This document shows, piece by piece, positions 44,477-52,998 of a stretch of 64,000 bases of DNA. The translations under genes and the position numbers were made by a program. The DNA comes from Chryseobacterium sp. CY350 (GTDB taxonomy: Bacteria; Bacteroidota; Bacteroidia; Flavobacteriales; Weeksellaceae). Numbering within the stretch: position 1 is the stretch's first letter; every line of letters begins with the position of its first letter. Location: assembly GCF_027945075.1 (NCBI RefSeq), contig NZ_CP116034.1:1984001-2048000 (forward strand), written 5' to 3'. The notes under the pieces were generated by a model. The model did no database searches. It worked only from the letters and a program-made list of their open reading frames with translations, and was not told the origin of the DNA.

Positions 44477-45805
44477 ATGAATCATCAACCGGTAGAAGGT
44501 TTTTCTAAATTGACAAAACAGAGAAAAATTGATTGGCTCGTTAATGAATATCTTGAAGGAAATGCAGATTTTCAAAATATACTCAAGCAATATTGGAATG
44601 ACGATGCAGATCTTCAGAAACTTCATGACGAATTTTCAGAAAATACAATTTCTAATTTCTATATGCCTTACGGAATCGCTCCGAATTTCTTAATCGATGG
44701 AAAGCTGTTTGCTCTTCCGATGGCAGTTGAGGAAAGCTCAGTTGTGGCAGCTGCTTCAAAGGCGGCAAAATTCTGGATCGACAAAGGAGGTTTTAAAACA
44801 ACCATTATTAATACCGAAAAACTTGGGCATACCCATTTTATTTTCGATATTGAATCTCACAAACTTCAGCATTTTTTTAATTTTAAATTAAAGAAAAAAC
44901 TATTTGAAGCCACAGAAAGCATCACGGCAAACATGCAAAATCGTGGTGGTGGAATTCTAGAAATTAAATTAATTGATAAGACAGCAGAAATGCCGAATTA
45001 TTATCAACTGAAAGCAAGTTTTGATACTGTAGATTCTATGGGAGCAAACTTTATCAACTCTTGTCTTGAGCAATTTGGGAAAACTTTAAAAGAAGAAATA
45101 GCTCTAGAAAAAGACTTTACGCAGGAGGAAAAAGATTCTTTGCAGGTTGTGATGAATATTCTTTCTAATTTTACTCCGGATTGTATCGTGAGAGCGGAAG
45201 TTTCCTGTAAAATTGAAGATTTAAAAGACGACAGCGGAATTTCAAACGAAGAATTTGCAAGAAAATTCAAACAGGCAGTAACGATTGCAGAAATTGAACC
45301 TTTCCGTGCAACGACTCACAATAAAGGAATTATGAACGGAGTGGATGCTGTTGTAATTGCAACCGGAAACGATTTCCGTGCGACTGAAGCTTGTGCGCAC
45401 GCGTACGCAGCAAAAGATGGAAAATATTCTTCATTGACGCATTGCACAATTGATAACGGAATTTTTAGATTCTGGATCGATCTTCCGATTTCTGTGGGCG
45501 TTGTAGGAGGCTTAACAAATCTTCATCCTTTAGTTAAATTTTCTTTAGCATTACTTGGAAAACCTTCTGCTCAAGAATTAATGAGTATTTTGGCAGTTTC
45601 CGGCTTGGCTCAGAATTTCGGAGCGCTGAGATCTTTGGTCACTACAGGAATTCAGAAAGGTCACATGAAAATGCATTTGTTTAATATTTTGAACCAAATG
45701 GGTGCGACGGAAGAAGAAAAACAGCATTTTGTGACTTATTTCAAAGATAAGACAGTAAGTCATCATGAGGTAATTAATGAATTGAACAGGTTGAGAAGAC
45801 AATAA
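44477..45805 (+). CDS. mvaA: Hydroxymethylglutaryl-CoA reductase, class II
   Basis: Two starts are possible; the ATG at 44477 (442 residues, MNHQPVEGFSKLTKQ) fits the usual family length better than the ATG at 44420. The catalytic Glu lies in PMAVEESSVVAAASKAAKFW, the substrate region in DSMGANFINSCLEQF, and GNDFRATEACAHAYA and GGLTNLHPLVKF follow. The enzyme reduces HMG-CoA to mevalonate or works in reverse. Flavobacteria make isoprenoids through mevalonate, so a biosynthetic role is likely. A 44-residue membrane protein is translationally coupled to its stop. Confidence 0.9.
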   Translation: MNHQPVEGFSKLTKQRKIDWLVNEYLEGNADFQNILKQYWNDDADLQKLHDEFSENTISNFYMPYGIAPNFLIDGKLFALPMAVEESSVVAAASKAAKFWIDKGGFKTTIINTEKLGHTHFIFDIESHKLQHFFNFKLKKKLFEATESITANMQNRGGGILEIKLIDKTAEMPNYYQLKASFDTVDSMGANFINSCLEQFGKTLKEEIALEKDFTQEEKDSLQVVMNILSNFTPDCIVRAEVSCKIEDLKDDSGISNEEFARKFKQAVTIAEIEPFRATTHNKGIMNGVDAVVIATGNDFRATEACAHAYAAKDGKYSSLTHCTIDNGIFRFWIDLPISVGVVGGLTNLHPLVKFSLALLGKPSAQELMSILAVSGLAQNFGALRSLVTTGIQKGHMKMHLFNILNQMGATEEEKQHFVTYFKDKTVSHHEVINELNRLRRQ

Positions 45806-45939
45806 TGTTCGGAATTGTTTTAGCCATTTTTATGCTAATTTTTGGGATTTTTCTTAAACTTACCAAAAAACCGCATTTGCTCAAAACAAAAAAAATTACA
45901 TGGATTTTTATTGCAATCGCAATATATTATTCTCTTTAA
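45805..45939 (+). CDS. Small membrane protein coupled to HMG-CoA reductase (44 residues)
   Basis: The ATG shares one base with the TAA of the reductase gene (TAATG). The reading MFGIVLAIFMLIFGIFLKLT then KKPHLLKTKK and ITWIFIAIAIYYSL gives two hydrophobic helices around a basic loop. Position and codon-level structure suggest a real gene translated by coupling, but it is short and AT-rich, so chance remains possible. No function is known. Confidence 0.5.
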   Translation: MFGIVLAIFMLIFGIFLKLTKKPHLLKTKKITWIFIAIAIYYSL

Positions 45940-45999
45940 AATATTAATCTATAAGATGAAAAACTTTAATTTAATTATAATTTGCAAAAATGTTATGAA

Positions 46000-46668
46000 A
46001 TGCAACATCGTTTAATCCTTATCATTTCATCAATCATCTTTTCTTTAAGTTTTCAGAAAATTGACGCACAAAAGAAGAAAAAATTCTTTAATGAAAATAT
46101 TTTGACGGAAGTGAAAATTATTCAGAAACGCTTTTCAGACAGCGTTGCCCGTTATGATTATAAAAAAGATTCGATTTTATTTAGTTCAAAATATAGACAA
46201 TTTTATAGTGACAAAATTGATGGACTGAAAAATTTATATGAAAATTTATATGATCAACATAAATTAATAGGAAAATATGATTTTGGCATTTTCATTAAGG
46301 ATACCGAACCGCCAAAAGAAGACCAGAAGCCGGAAATTTTCACTGAAATAGAAATAAGGGAAATCGTGGATGCTGACCAAATTGAAAATTATCAACAAGT
46401 TGACGATTTAAGAAAATCTTTACCCATTAATTTTCCCTTCTATCTTTTTGAGGATGGTGCAGAAGACCTGTACAAATGTATTTTGACTTATATTGTAGAT
46501 GTGGATGGAAAGTTTAAAAGAATAAGATATAGTGGTAAAAACATAGAGTTTAATTTGATAAGCGCCCTATATCTTTATGCGATTGAAGGTTTTGAAAAGC
46601 CACTTTTTTACAACAAAAAACCTCTTGTTCGAAAATTTGCGCAACCAATAACTTTAAATTTACAATAA
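46000..46668 (+). CDS. Hypothetical exported protein, TonB-C-like
   Basis: The ATG at 46000 gives MQHRLILIISSIIFSLSFQK and a signal peptide ending DAQ; the upstream TTG at 45982 adds only six residues. The 222-residue mature part starts with a Lys-rich helix (QKKKKFFNENILTEVKI). The C-terminal 80 residues with YIVDVDGKFKRIRYSGKN and a following hydrophobic strand resemble the energy-transducer TonB C-terminal domain, though no TonB-like transmembrane anchor and Pro-rich linker is present. The family is not firmly recognised. It is eight bases upstream of the DUF423 gene, likely one transcript. Confidence 0.6.
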   Translation: MQHRLILIISSIIFSLSFQKIDAQKKKKFFNENILTEVKIIQKRFSDSVARYDYKKDSILFSSKYRQFYSDKIDGLKNLYENLYDQHKLIGKYDFGIFIKDTEPPKEDQKPEIFTEIEIREIVDADQIENYQQVDDLRKSLPINFPFYLFEDGAEDLYKCILTYIVDVDGKFKRIRYSGKNIEFNLISALYLYAIEGFEKPLFYNKKPLVRKFAQPITLNLQ

Positions 46669-46675
46669 TATAAAA

Positions 46676-47062
46676 ATGAAAACAATTACTTTAATCTTCG
46701 GTGCCACTTACGGAATGTTATCCGTTATATTGGGAGCTTTCGGAGCACACGCTTTGAAGAAAATATTATCTGTAGAAAGACTTGAAAGCTTTGAAACCGG
46801 AGTAAGATATCAAATGTATGCTGCATTCTTTTTACTGATTGCAGGCTACATTTTAAAATTTGACACTTCATCTCAAAAATGGATTTCCATTTTGATGATT
46901 GTAGGAACGATGTTGTTCTCTTTTAGTATGTATGGTTTGAGTTTACAGGACTATTTGGGTGCAAACCTGAAGTTTTTGGGCCCGATTACTCCGCTTGGTG
47001 GATTGTTTATGATCTTGAGTTGGCTGTTGCTGATTTTTTATTTTGTGAAGAATAAAATCTAA
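46676..47062 (+). CDS. DUF423 membrane protein
   Basis: A 128-residue protein with four predicted membrane segments. The first carries the family signature GATYGMLSVILGAFGAHAL, followed by ETGVRYQMYAAFFLL; the last two hold GPITPLGGLFMILSWLLLIF. DUF423 (YgdD) proteins are conserved in bacteria but without known function. It is the last gene before a long intergenic palindrome. Confidence 0.9.
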   Translation: MKTITLIFGATYGMLSVILGAFGAHALKKILSVERLESFETGVRYQMYAAFFLLIAGYILKFDTSSQKWISILMIVGTMLFSFSMYGLSLQDYLGANLKFLGPITPLGGLFMILSWLLLIFYFVKNKI

Positions 47063-47080
47063 GAAATCATTTTTAATTTA

Positions 47081-47197
47081 AACCATTAAGATTTATTAAG
47101 AAGTTAAGTATAATTAAGTTGAGCTTCGCTTTGAGTAGAATGCTTAATAAAATCTATTTGACTTTACCTTAATTGCTTAAATCTTCTTAATGGTTCA
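47081..47197. repeat. Long palindromic intergenic repeat, copy 2 of 3
   Basis: The element runs from AACCATTAAGATTTATTAAG to CTTCTTAATGGTTCA; the ends pair over at least 11 bases. The centre has AATTAAGTTGAGCTTCGCT. It matches the copies at 19703-19831 and 48554-48684. Confidence 0.75.
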
Positions 47198-47267
47198 ACA
47201 AACGATTTCTATCTTAAAAACAAACACACTTTCAACAAATGATGATCGTAATTTTAAATAAATTAAA

Positions 47268-48545
47268 ATGAAAATCAACAGAAGACGTCGCTTACTACAA
47301 ACTTTTAATCTCTTAGATCAACCGATTAAATTCAATCCGTTTGTATTCAGCCGTACTTTTTTTATGTGGGCAATCACAGGTTTGGTCGGTGGAATTATCG
47401 CCGGATTATATTGGATTGTCTTGGAATATTTCACGGAATTTTTACATCAGTTTCATGGTTGGATGGTCATTCCGACAATGGCGATTTGTGGTTTATTGGC
47501 TGGTTTGGTGATTCATTTTATCGGAGATCCGGGAGAAATTCATTTGATCGTTAACAACATCCGATTTAACAAAGGAAAACTGGATCCGAAGAATAATCCG
47601 TCGATGATTTTGTCGTCACTTTTTTGTGTGGCATCAGGTGGAAGTTTAGGTCCGGAAGCTCCCTTGGTTCAGGTTACTGGTTCTACAGGAACTTATTTAG
47701 GGAAGCTGTTCAGATTGAAAGGTGAAGAATTGCGTTCTCTGAGTATTGCAGGAATGGCTTCAGGTTTTACATCTCTTTTCGGGGCGCCGCTTGGTGGAAG
47801 TCTTTTTTCATTAGAAATTCTTCATCACAAACATGCTGTAGAATATTACAAAGCTATTATTCCCGCATTGGTGGCGAGCTGTTTCAGTTATCTGATGTTT
47901 GCTTTGATCATTCATTTGGGAATTGGGGCGACATGGGATTTGAAAGCCTATCATTACACGGGAGTTTACGATTTTGCATACGCAACAGCTTTTGGAATGG
48001 TAGGAACTTTATTTGGCTGGATTTTTATTTTTGTAGTAAAATTTTCCAAGAGAGTTTTCGAATACAGAAAATTACCGATTTATATCAAAACTTTAACGGG
48101 TGGAATTTTATTGGGAATTATTGCGTTTTACTTTCCGTTAACAAGATATTTCGGACACCATGAAGTGAATGAACTGATCAATGGAAACTACACTTTGAAT
48201 TTTCTAATCATCATTTTAATTTTCAAAATTTTAGCGATTGCCATTACCGTAACATCAGGCTGGAGAGGTGGTTTTATCATTCCTCTTTTCTTTGTAGGAA
48301 CAACGTTAGGATTAATTATTCATCATTTATTTCCGACAGTTGATACTACTTTAGCGATTGTAAGCTGTATGGCTGCAATCAACGCTTGTGTGACGAGAAC
48401 GCCGATGAGTACAACGATCATTTTGGGAACATTAACGGGTTTTACGTATTTCGTTCCTATACTTTTTGCAAGTTTAACCGGATATTTTCTGGCTCCTAAA
48501 ATTCCTTTTATAGTGTCGCAATCGGAGAAATTGTCTGAGGAATAA
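47268..48545 (+). CDS. ClC-family chloride channel or transporter
   Basis: The 425-residue protein has about ten hydrophobic segments. The ion-binding sequences are visible in the order expected: SGGSLGPEAPLVQ (the GxExP loop with the gating Glu), FTSLFGAPLGGSLFSLEI, and TSGWRGGFIIPLFFVG (the GxFxP loop). The loop reads GPEAP rather than the classic GREGP, so the usual Arg/Lys is absent. There is no CBS domain. It is flanked on both sides by copies of the long palindromic repeat. Chloride/proton exchange is the likely role, but it could be a fluoride- or nitrate-type member. Confidence 0.88.
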   Translation: MKINRRRRLLQTFNLLDQPIKFNPFVFSRTFFMWAITGLVGGIIAGLYWIVLEYFTEFLHQFHGWMVIPTMAICGLLAGLVIHFIGDPGEIHLIVNNIRFNKGKLDPKNNPSMILSSLFCVASGGSLGPEAPLVQVTGSTGTYLGKLFRLKGEELRSLSIAGMASGFTSLFGAPLGGSLFSLEILHHKHAVEYYKAIIPALVASCFSYLMFALIIHLGIGATWDLKAYHYTGVYDFAYATAFGMVGTLFGWIFIFVVKFSKRVFEYRKLPIYIKTLTGGILLGIIAFYFPLTRYFGHHEVNELINGNYTLNFLIIILIFKILAIAITVTSGWRGGFIIPLFFVGTTLGLIIHHLFPTVDTTLAIVSCMAAINACVTRTPMSTTIILGTLTGFTYFVPILFASLTGYFLAPKIPFIVSQSEKLSEE

Positions 48546-48553
48546 TTTTGAAA

Positions 48554-48684
48554 TTGAACCATTAAGGTTTATTACGAAGTTGAGAATAATTAAGTGAGCT
48601 TCGCTTTAAGCAGAACGTCTATAAAAAAATTGATTTGATTTTTCTTAATAAAACTTAACTCCTTAAATCATCTTAATGTTTACA
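48554..48684. repeat. Long palindromic intergenic repeat, copy 3 of 3
   Basis: The element runs from TTGAACCATTAAGGTTTATTA to CATCTTAATGTTTACA, with AATTAAGTGAGCTTCGCT inside. It belongs to the 327-base gap between the ClC gene and sucC, whose remainder holds the sucC promoter and AT-rich sequence without a gene. Confidence 0.72.
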
Positions 48685-48804
48685 AATAATTAAGTCTAAT
48701 TTTAATTATACTCAATTTTTATAAAAAACTTCGTTAAAGTTTAAGCTTTAATCATAAGAATATTTAAAAAGACGAATAGACTTTTAATTTTTGTGCTAAT
48801 AATC

Positions 48805-48834
48805 TTGGACTTCCGTGTCTTTTTATTAAATTTG
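48805..48834 (+). promoter_or_regulatory. Bacteroidota-type promoter of sucC
   Basis: TTG at 48805-48807 and TAAATTTG at 48827-48834 are separated by exactly 19 bases. The start codon lies 39 bases downstream of the -7 element. Confidence 0.78.
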
Positions 48835-48872
48835 TCAACCTTTAAAAATTAAAATATAATAATAAAAATAAT

Positions 48873-50063
48873 ATGAATCTTCACGAGTATCAATCAAAAG
48901 AGATTTTATCAAAGTACGGAGTAGCAATACAACGTGGTTTCGTTGCTAATAACGTAGACGAAGCTGTAGCTGCTGCTGAAAAACTGGCTGCTGAAACCGG
49001 AGCTCAGGCTTGGGTTGTAAAAGCACAAATTCACGCAGGTGGTCGTGGTAAAGGTGGTGGTGTAAAGTTTTCTCCGAACATGGATAAGCTTAAAGAAAAC
49101 GCTCAGAACATCATCGGAATGCAACTAATCACACCTCAGACTTCTGCTGAAGGTAAATTGGTGAATTCTGTATTGGTAGCAGAGGATGTATATTATCCTG
49201 GAGAATCTGAAACTAAAGAATTTTATGTTTCTATTCTTTTAGACAGAGCTGAAGGTAAAAATACAATCGTATATTCTACTGAAGGTGGTATGGACATTGA
49301 GCACGTTGCTGAAGTAACTCCTCACTTGATCCACAACGAATTGATCGATCCTACTTTGGGTCTTCAAGGTTTCCAGGCTAGAAAAATTGCTTTCAACCTA
49401 GGTCTTGAAGGGAATGCGTTCAAAGAATTTACAAAATTCATCACTTCTTTATATAATGCTTATGTAGGAATTGATGCTTCTTTATTCGAAATCAACCCTG
49501 TTTTGAAAACTTCTGACAACAAAATTATCGCTGTAGATGCTAAAGTAACTTTGGATGGTAACTCATTATTCCGTCACAAAGATTTAGCTGAATTAAGAGA
49601 TACAAGAGAAGAAGATCCGTTAGATGTTGAAGCTGGTGAAGCTGGTCTTAACTTTGTAAAGCTTGACGGTAACGTTGCTTGTATGGTAAACGGAGCTGGT
49701 CTTGCAATGGCTACTATGGATATCATCAAATTATCTGGTGGTAACCCTGCAAACTTCCTGGACGTTGGTGGTACTGCTGATGCTGCAAGAGTACAGACTG
49801 CTTTTGAAATCATCTTGAGAGATCAAAACGTAAAAGCGATCTTGATCAACATCTTCGGAGGTATCGTAAGATGCGACAGAGTTGCTCAAGGTGTTGTAGA
49901 CGCTTACCATGCTATGGGAAGCCTTCCGGTTCCATTGATCGTGAGATTGCAAGGAACTAATGCTGTAGAAGCTAAAAGATTAATTGACGAGTCTGGTCTT
50001 CCGGTACACTCTGCAATTACTTTAGAAGAAGCTGCAAACAAAGTAAAAGAAGTTTTAGCTTAG
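48873..50063 (+). CDS. sucC: Succinyl-CoA ligase (ADP-forming), beta subunit
   Basis: The 396-residue TCA-cycle subunit has an ATP-grasp N-terminal part (MNLHEYQSKEILSKYGV, VVKAQIHAGGRGKGGGVKF) and a C-terminal CoA-ligase part (FLDVGGTADAARVQTAFEII, ILINIFGGIVRCDRVAQGVV, RLQGTNAVEAKRLI). It forms a heterotetramer with SucD and makes ATP or GTP from succinyl-CoA. sucD is not adjacent in this window, and the gene has its own promoter and terminator. Codon use looks like a strongly expressed gene. Confidence 0.96.
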   Translation: MNLHEYQSKEILSKYGVAIQRGFVANNVDEAVAAAEKLAAETGAQAWVVKAQIHAGGRGKGGGVKFSPNMDKLKENAQNIIGMQLITPQTSAEGKLVNSVLVAEDVYYPGESETKEFYVSILLDRAEGKNTIVYSTEGGMDIEHVAEVTPHLIHNELIDPTLGLQGFQARKIAFNLGLEGNAFKEFTKFITSLYNAYVGIDASLFEINPVLKTSDNKIIAVDAKVTLDGNSLFRHKDLAELRDTREEDPLDVEAGEAGLNFVKLDGNVACMVNGAGLAMATMDIIKLSGGNPANFLDVGGTADAARVQTAFEIILRDQNVKAILINIFGGIVRCDRVAQGVVDAYHAMGSLPVPLIVRLQGTNAVEAKRLIDESGLPVHSAITLEEAANKVKEVLA

Positions 50064-50085
50064 TCTGAAATTTTTATATAAATCT

Positions 50086-50111
50086 AAACCGCTTCATTAT
50101 TGGAGCGGTTT
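50086..50111 (+). terminator. Terminator of sucC
   Basis: AAACCGCT / AGCGGTTT with a 10-base loop is followed by a run of T, 22 bases after the sucC stop codon. Confidence 0.85.
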
Positions 50112-50225
50112 TTTTATTAAATTTTAATTAAATACTATCCAAGGAATTTTTAGATGAAAAATATTTCATAAAAACGCAGCAGAATCATATTAAAAAGATT
50201 TAACTTTACGATAATTAAGTTTTAA

Positions 50226-50672
50226 ATGAAAATTTTTCTTTATTCATATTTCTTTCTGTTTCTGAACTGTCAATCACAGATGGTGAAAAATACTTCTATG
50301 CAAAAAGAAGAAATTCCATTTGAAGATTTGCATCACTACTCCTATTCCCTTACAGATAAAGATTTTTTTATCGTAGAAACACAAGATGAAATGGATGAAA
50401 TCTATTCTATCATCCATAAAAAAAGTGGCGGACGCAGACTCGCACCCATTCCTGCTATATCTAATGATGAAACTTTTATCATCATTAAACCTAAACTAAA
50501 AAACACGAATGACGTTTCGGTAGAAAATATGGGTTACGAAAAAGGGGAAATTATTGTTAAAATAAAAGAGTTTAATAATCCTAACATCAATACATCTAGT
50601 CGTCAATCACCAAATATTCTTTTGAAATTATTAAAAAAAATTCCTGTACAAAAAATAGTCACCCAATATTAA
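50226..50672 (+). CDS. Hypothetical lipoprotein
   Basis: A 148-residue protein whose N terminus MKIFLYSYFFLFLNCQSQ has a short hydrophobic core and a lipobox-like FLNC. The rest is mixed helix and strand with SLTDKDFFIVETQDEMDEIY and a basic C terminus; there are no catalytic motifs that I recognise. It lies 18 bases upstream of the T9SS zincin and is probably cotranscribed with it. The function is unknown. Confidence 0.6.
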   Translation: MKIFLYSYFFLFLNCQSQMVKNTSMQKEEIPFEDLHHYSYSLTDKDFFIVETQDEMDEIYSIIHKKSGGRRLAPIPAISNDETFIIIKPKLKNTNDVSVENMGYEKGEIIVKIKEFNNPNINTSSRQSPNILLKLLKKIPVQKIVTQY

Positions 50673-50690
50673 TGTTTAATATATAATAGA

Positions 50691-52871
50691 ATGAAAACAA
50701 AATTATTCACTTTTTCCTGTTTGCTTCTCGCAATCGTAAGCTTCGGACAGCAAAATTACTGGTCTAAACTCAGCAGAAATACATCGGATGAACTTAGACC
50801 CCGATGGACGACACCAAAAACTTTTTCTCTATATCAGTTAGAGTTAGCGAATATTAAAAATGATCTTAAAAATGCTCCCAAACGCTTTTCAGGTGATGAA
50901 AGTCTTATTATGAAATTTCCGGATGCTGATGGAAATACAAGAAATTACATTGTACAGGAAGCGTCAATCATGGAGCCGGCCTTACAGGCACAATTCCCGG
51001 ATATGAGAACCTACGTTGGCTGGCAGCAGGGTAACAAATTAAATACGATTCGTTTTAGCGTAACACCACAAACCGGGATCAGCATTATGTATTTCGATGG
51101 CTGGGAGGTCAGTTATCTGGATAGCTACACAAAGAACAATTCATCATTTATTCTTTATAAAAGAAAAGATTTGCCTGCGAATGACCGTCTGTTTGAATGT
51201 CATGTAGAAGATGCTTTAGATAAAAATATTAATTTAGATAATGCCTCAAAAGCACCTTTGGTTTCAGATGGCTTTTTGCGCACATATCGTATTGCTTTGT
51301 CAGCGACAGGAGAATACACTACTTTTCATGGAGGAACCGTTCCTTCGGCAATGGCAGCAATGGTAACTACGATGACCAGAGTGAACGGTATTTATGAGAA
51401 GACGATCTCTACCACAATGGTGATGGTTGCTAATAACAGCTCGCTTATCTATGTAAACGCCGCAACCGACCCATTCACCAATGGTGCACCCGGCACGATG
51501 ATCATTCAAAACCAATCCAATACTACAACTATAATTGGATCTGCGAATTATGACATCGGTCATGTTTTCGGAACCAATAGTGGTGGTTTAGCTGGTTTAG
51601 GAGTTGTTTGTATCAGCGCGCAAAAAGCGAGAGGAGTTACGGGATCCGGCGCACCAATCGGCGACCCTTTTGATATTGATTACGTAGCTCACGAAGTTGG
51701 TCATCAGTTTGGGGCAAATCACACGTTCAGAAATTGTGGTGGTAATGAGAATAGCTCAACAGCCTATGAGCCTGGCAGTGGATCTACTATTATGGCGTAC
51801 GCTGGTATTTGTGGATCTGCGCTTAATGTTCAAAACCTCAGCAGCCCGTACTTTCATGCTGCAAGTGTTGTAGAAATGAATAATGTAATCAAGAGAGCAA
51901 GTGACTGCTCGGTAAGAATATCTAACAATAATGGAGTTCCTACAGCAGATGCAGGTGCCGATTATATCATCCCGAAAGGTACAGCATTTGTGCTAACAGG
52001 TACAGCAACAGACCCTACAAACGATCCCCTGACCTATCTGTGGGAACAGTATGACAATGCTTTAAACACTCAACCTCCGTCTTCAACAGATCCTATAGGA
52101 CCTGTATACCGATCGCTTTTGCCATCTACTTCTCCAATGAGATATTTCCCGCATATGACTTCTATTTTAGCGAATAATCTTATTCCAAAGTGGGAAGTAA
52201 CTCCTGATGTTGCAAGAACGCTGAACTTTTCGCTGCTTGTAAATGATAATAAAATTACAGGAAATCAATCTGCAAACGATGCAATGATGGTTACCGTAAC
52301 CAGTGATGGTCCTTTTGCAGTAACTTCCCAGCCTACAAATATTTCTTACAGTGCGGCAAATCCCGTTACTGTAACCTGGAATGTTGCAGGAACCAACGCA
52401 GGAACGATCAATACCCAAAATGTAACCATCTTACTTTCTAAGGATAACGGATTAACCTTCAATACTGTTCTTGCTGCAAGCGTTGCGAATAACGGTTCTG
52501 CTGTGGTTAATTTACCAAATGAAAATATTGCATCAGCAAGAATCATGGTAAAAGCTGTTGGAAATATTTATTTCGCATTAAATCCTTCATTTTTCTCAGT
52601 TACAAGCTTCCTTGGAACTTCAGAAACAAAAGAAACCGGATTTTCTATCTTCCCTAATCCTGCAAAAGATGAAGTTAATGTAAGGATGAAAAATCAATCT
52701 GATTCAGGCAAATATTCAATATATGATATGTCTGGAAAATTGATAAATTCCGGAGATATAAAAGGTGATACTAAAATACGAACAGATGCATTTTTGACGG
52801 GAACTTATATCATCACAATCAATCTGAAAAATGGTGAAATCTATAATGAAAAACTGATCATTAAAAAATAA
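50691..52871 (+). CDS. T9SS-exported reprolysin-like (M12B) metallopeptidase
   Basis: A 726-residue protein with a signal peptide ending SFGQ. After a pro-region the catalytic domain holds HEVGHQFGANH (His334, Glu335, His338, His344), the zinc site of metzincins, with the Met-turn-like SGSTIMAYAGIC downstream. Then come an Ig-like or fibronectin-like region (PTADAGADYIIPKGTAFVLT; VTWNVAGTNAGTI) and a T9SS type A sorting domain (FSIFPNPAKDEVNV... to LIIKK) over the last 75 residues. It should be a secreted protease anchored or released by the type IX system, active on host or environmental protein. Confidence 0.88.
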   Translation: MKTKLFTFSCLLLAIVSFGQQNYWSKLSRNTSDELRPRWTTPKTFSLYQLELANIKNDLKNAPKRFSGDESLIMKFPDADGNTRNYIVQEASIMEPALQAQFPDMRTYVGWQQGNKLNTIRFSVTPQTGISIMYFDGWEVSYLDSYTKNNSSFILYKRKDLPANDRLFECHVEDALDKNINLDNASKAPLVSDGFLRTYRIALSATGEYTTFHGGTVPSAMAAMVTTMTRVNGIYEKTISTTMVMVANNSSLIYVNAATDPFTNGAPGTMIIQNQSNTTTIIGSANYDIGHVFGTNSGGLAGLGVVCISAQKARGVTGSGAPIGDPFDIDYVAHEVGHQFGANHTFRNCGGNENSSTAYEPGSGSTIMAYAGICGSALNVQNLSSPYFHAASVVEMNNVIKRASDCSVRISNNNGVPTADAGADYIIPKGTAFVLTGTATDPTNDPLTYLWEQYDNALNTQPPSSTDPIGPVYRSLLPSTSPMRYFPHMTSILANNLIPKWEVTPDVARTLNFSLLVNDNKITGNQSANDAMMVTVTSDGPFAVTSQPTNISYSAANPVTVTWNVAGTNAGTINTQNVTILLSKDNGLTFNTVLAASVANNGSAVVNLPNENIASARIMVKAVGNIYFALNPSFFSVTSFLGTSETKETGFSIFPNPAKDEVNVRMKNQSDSGKYSIYDMSGKLINSGDIKGDTKIRTDAFLTGTYIITINLKNGEIYNEKLIIKK

Positions 52872-52899
52872 TCTTCAATTTTCACATTAAATTACAAAC

Positions 52900-52919
52900 C
52901 TGCTGTACCACTACAGCAG
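52900..52919 (+). terminator. Terminator of the metallopeptidase gene
   Basis: An 8-bp stem CTGCTGTA / TACAGCAG with a 4-base loop is followed by seven T, 29 bases after the stop codon. Confidence 0.85.
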
Positions 52920-52998
52920 TTTTTTTATTTTTAAAAATCATAATATATAATTTGAAGCAGTAATTTTTTCGGCTTAAATCTTGTACTTTTATCACTTT

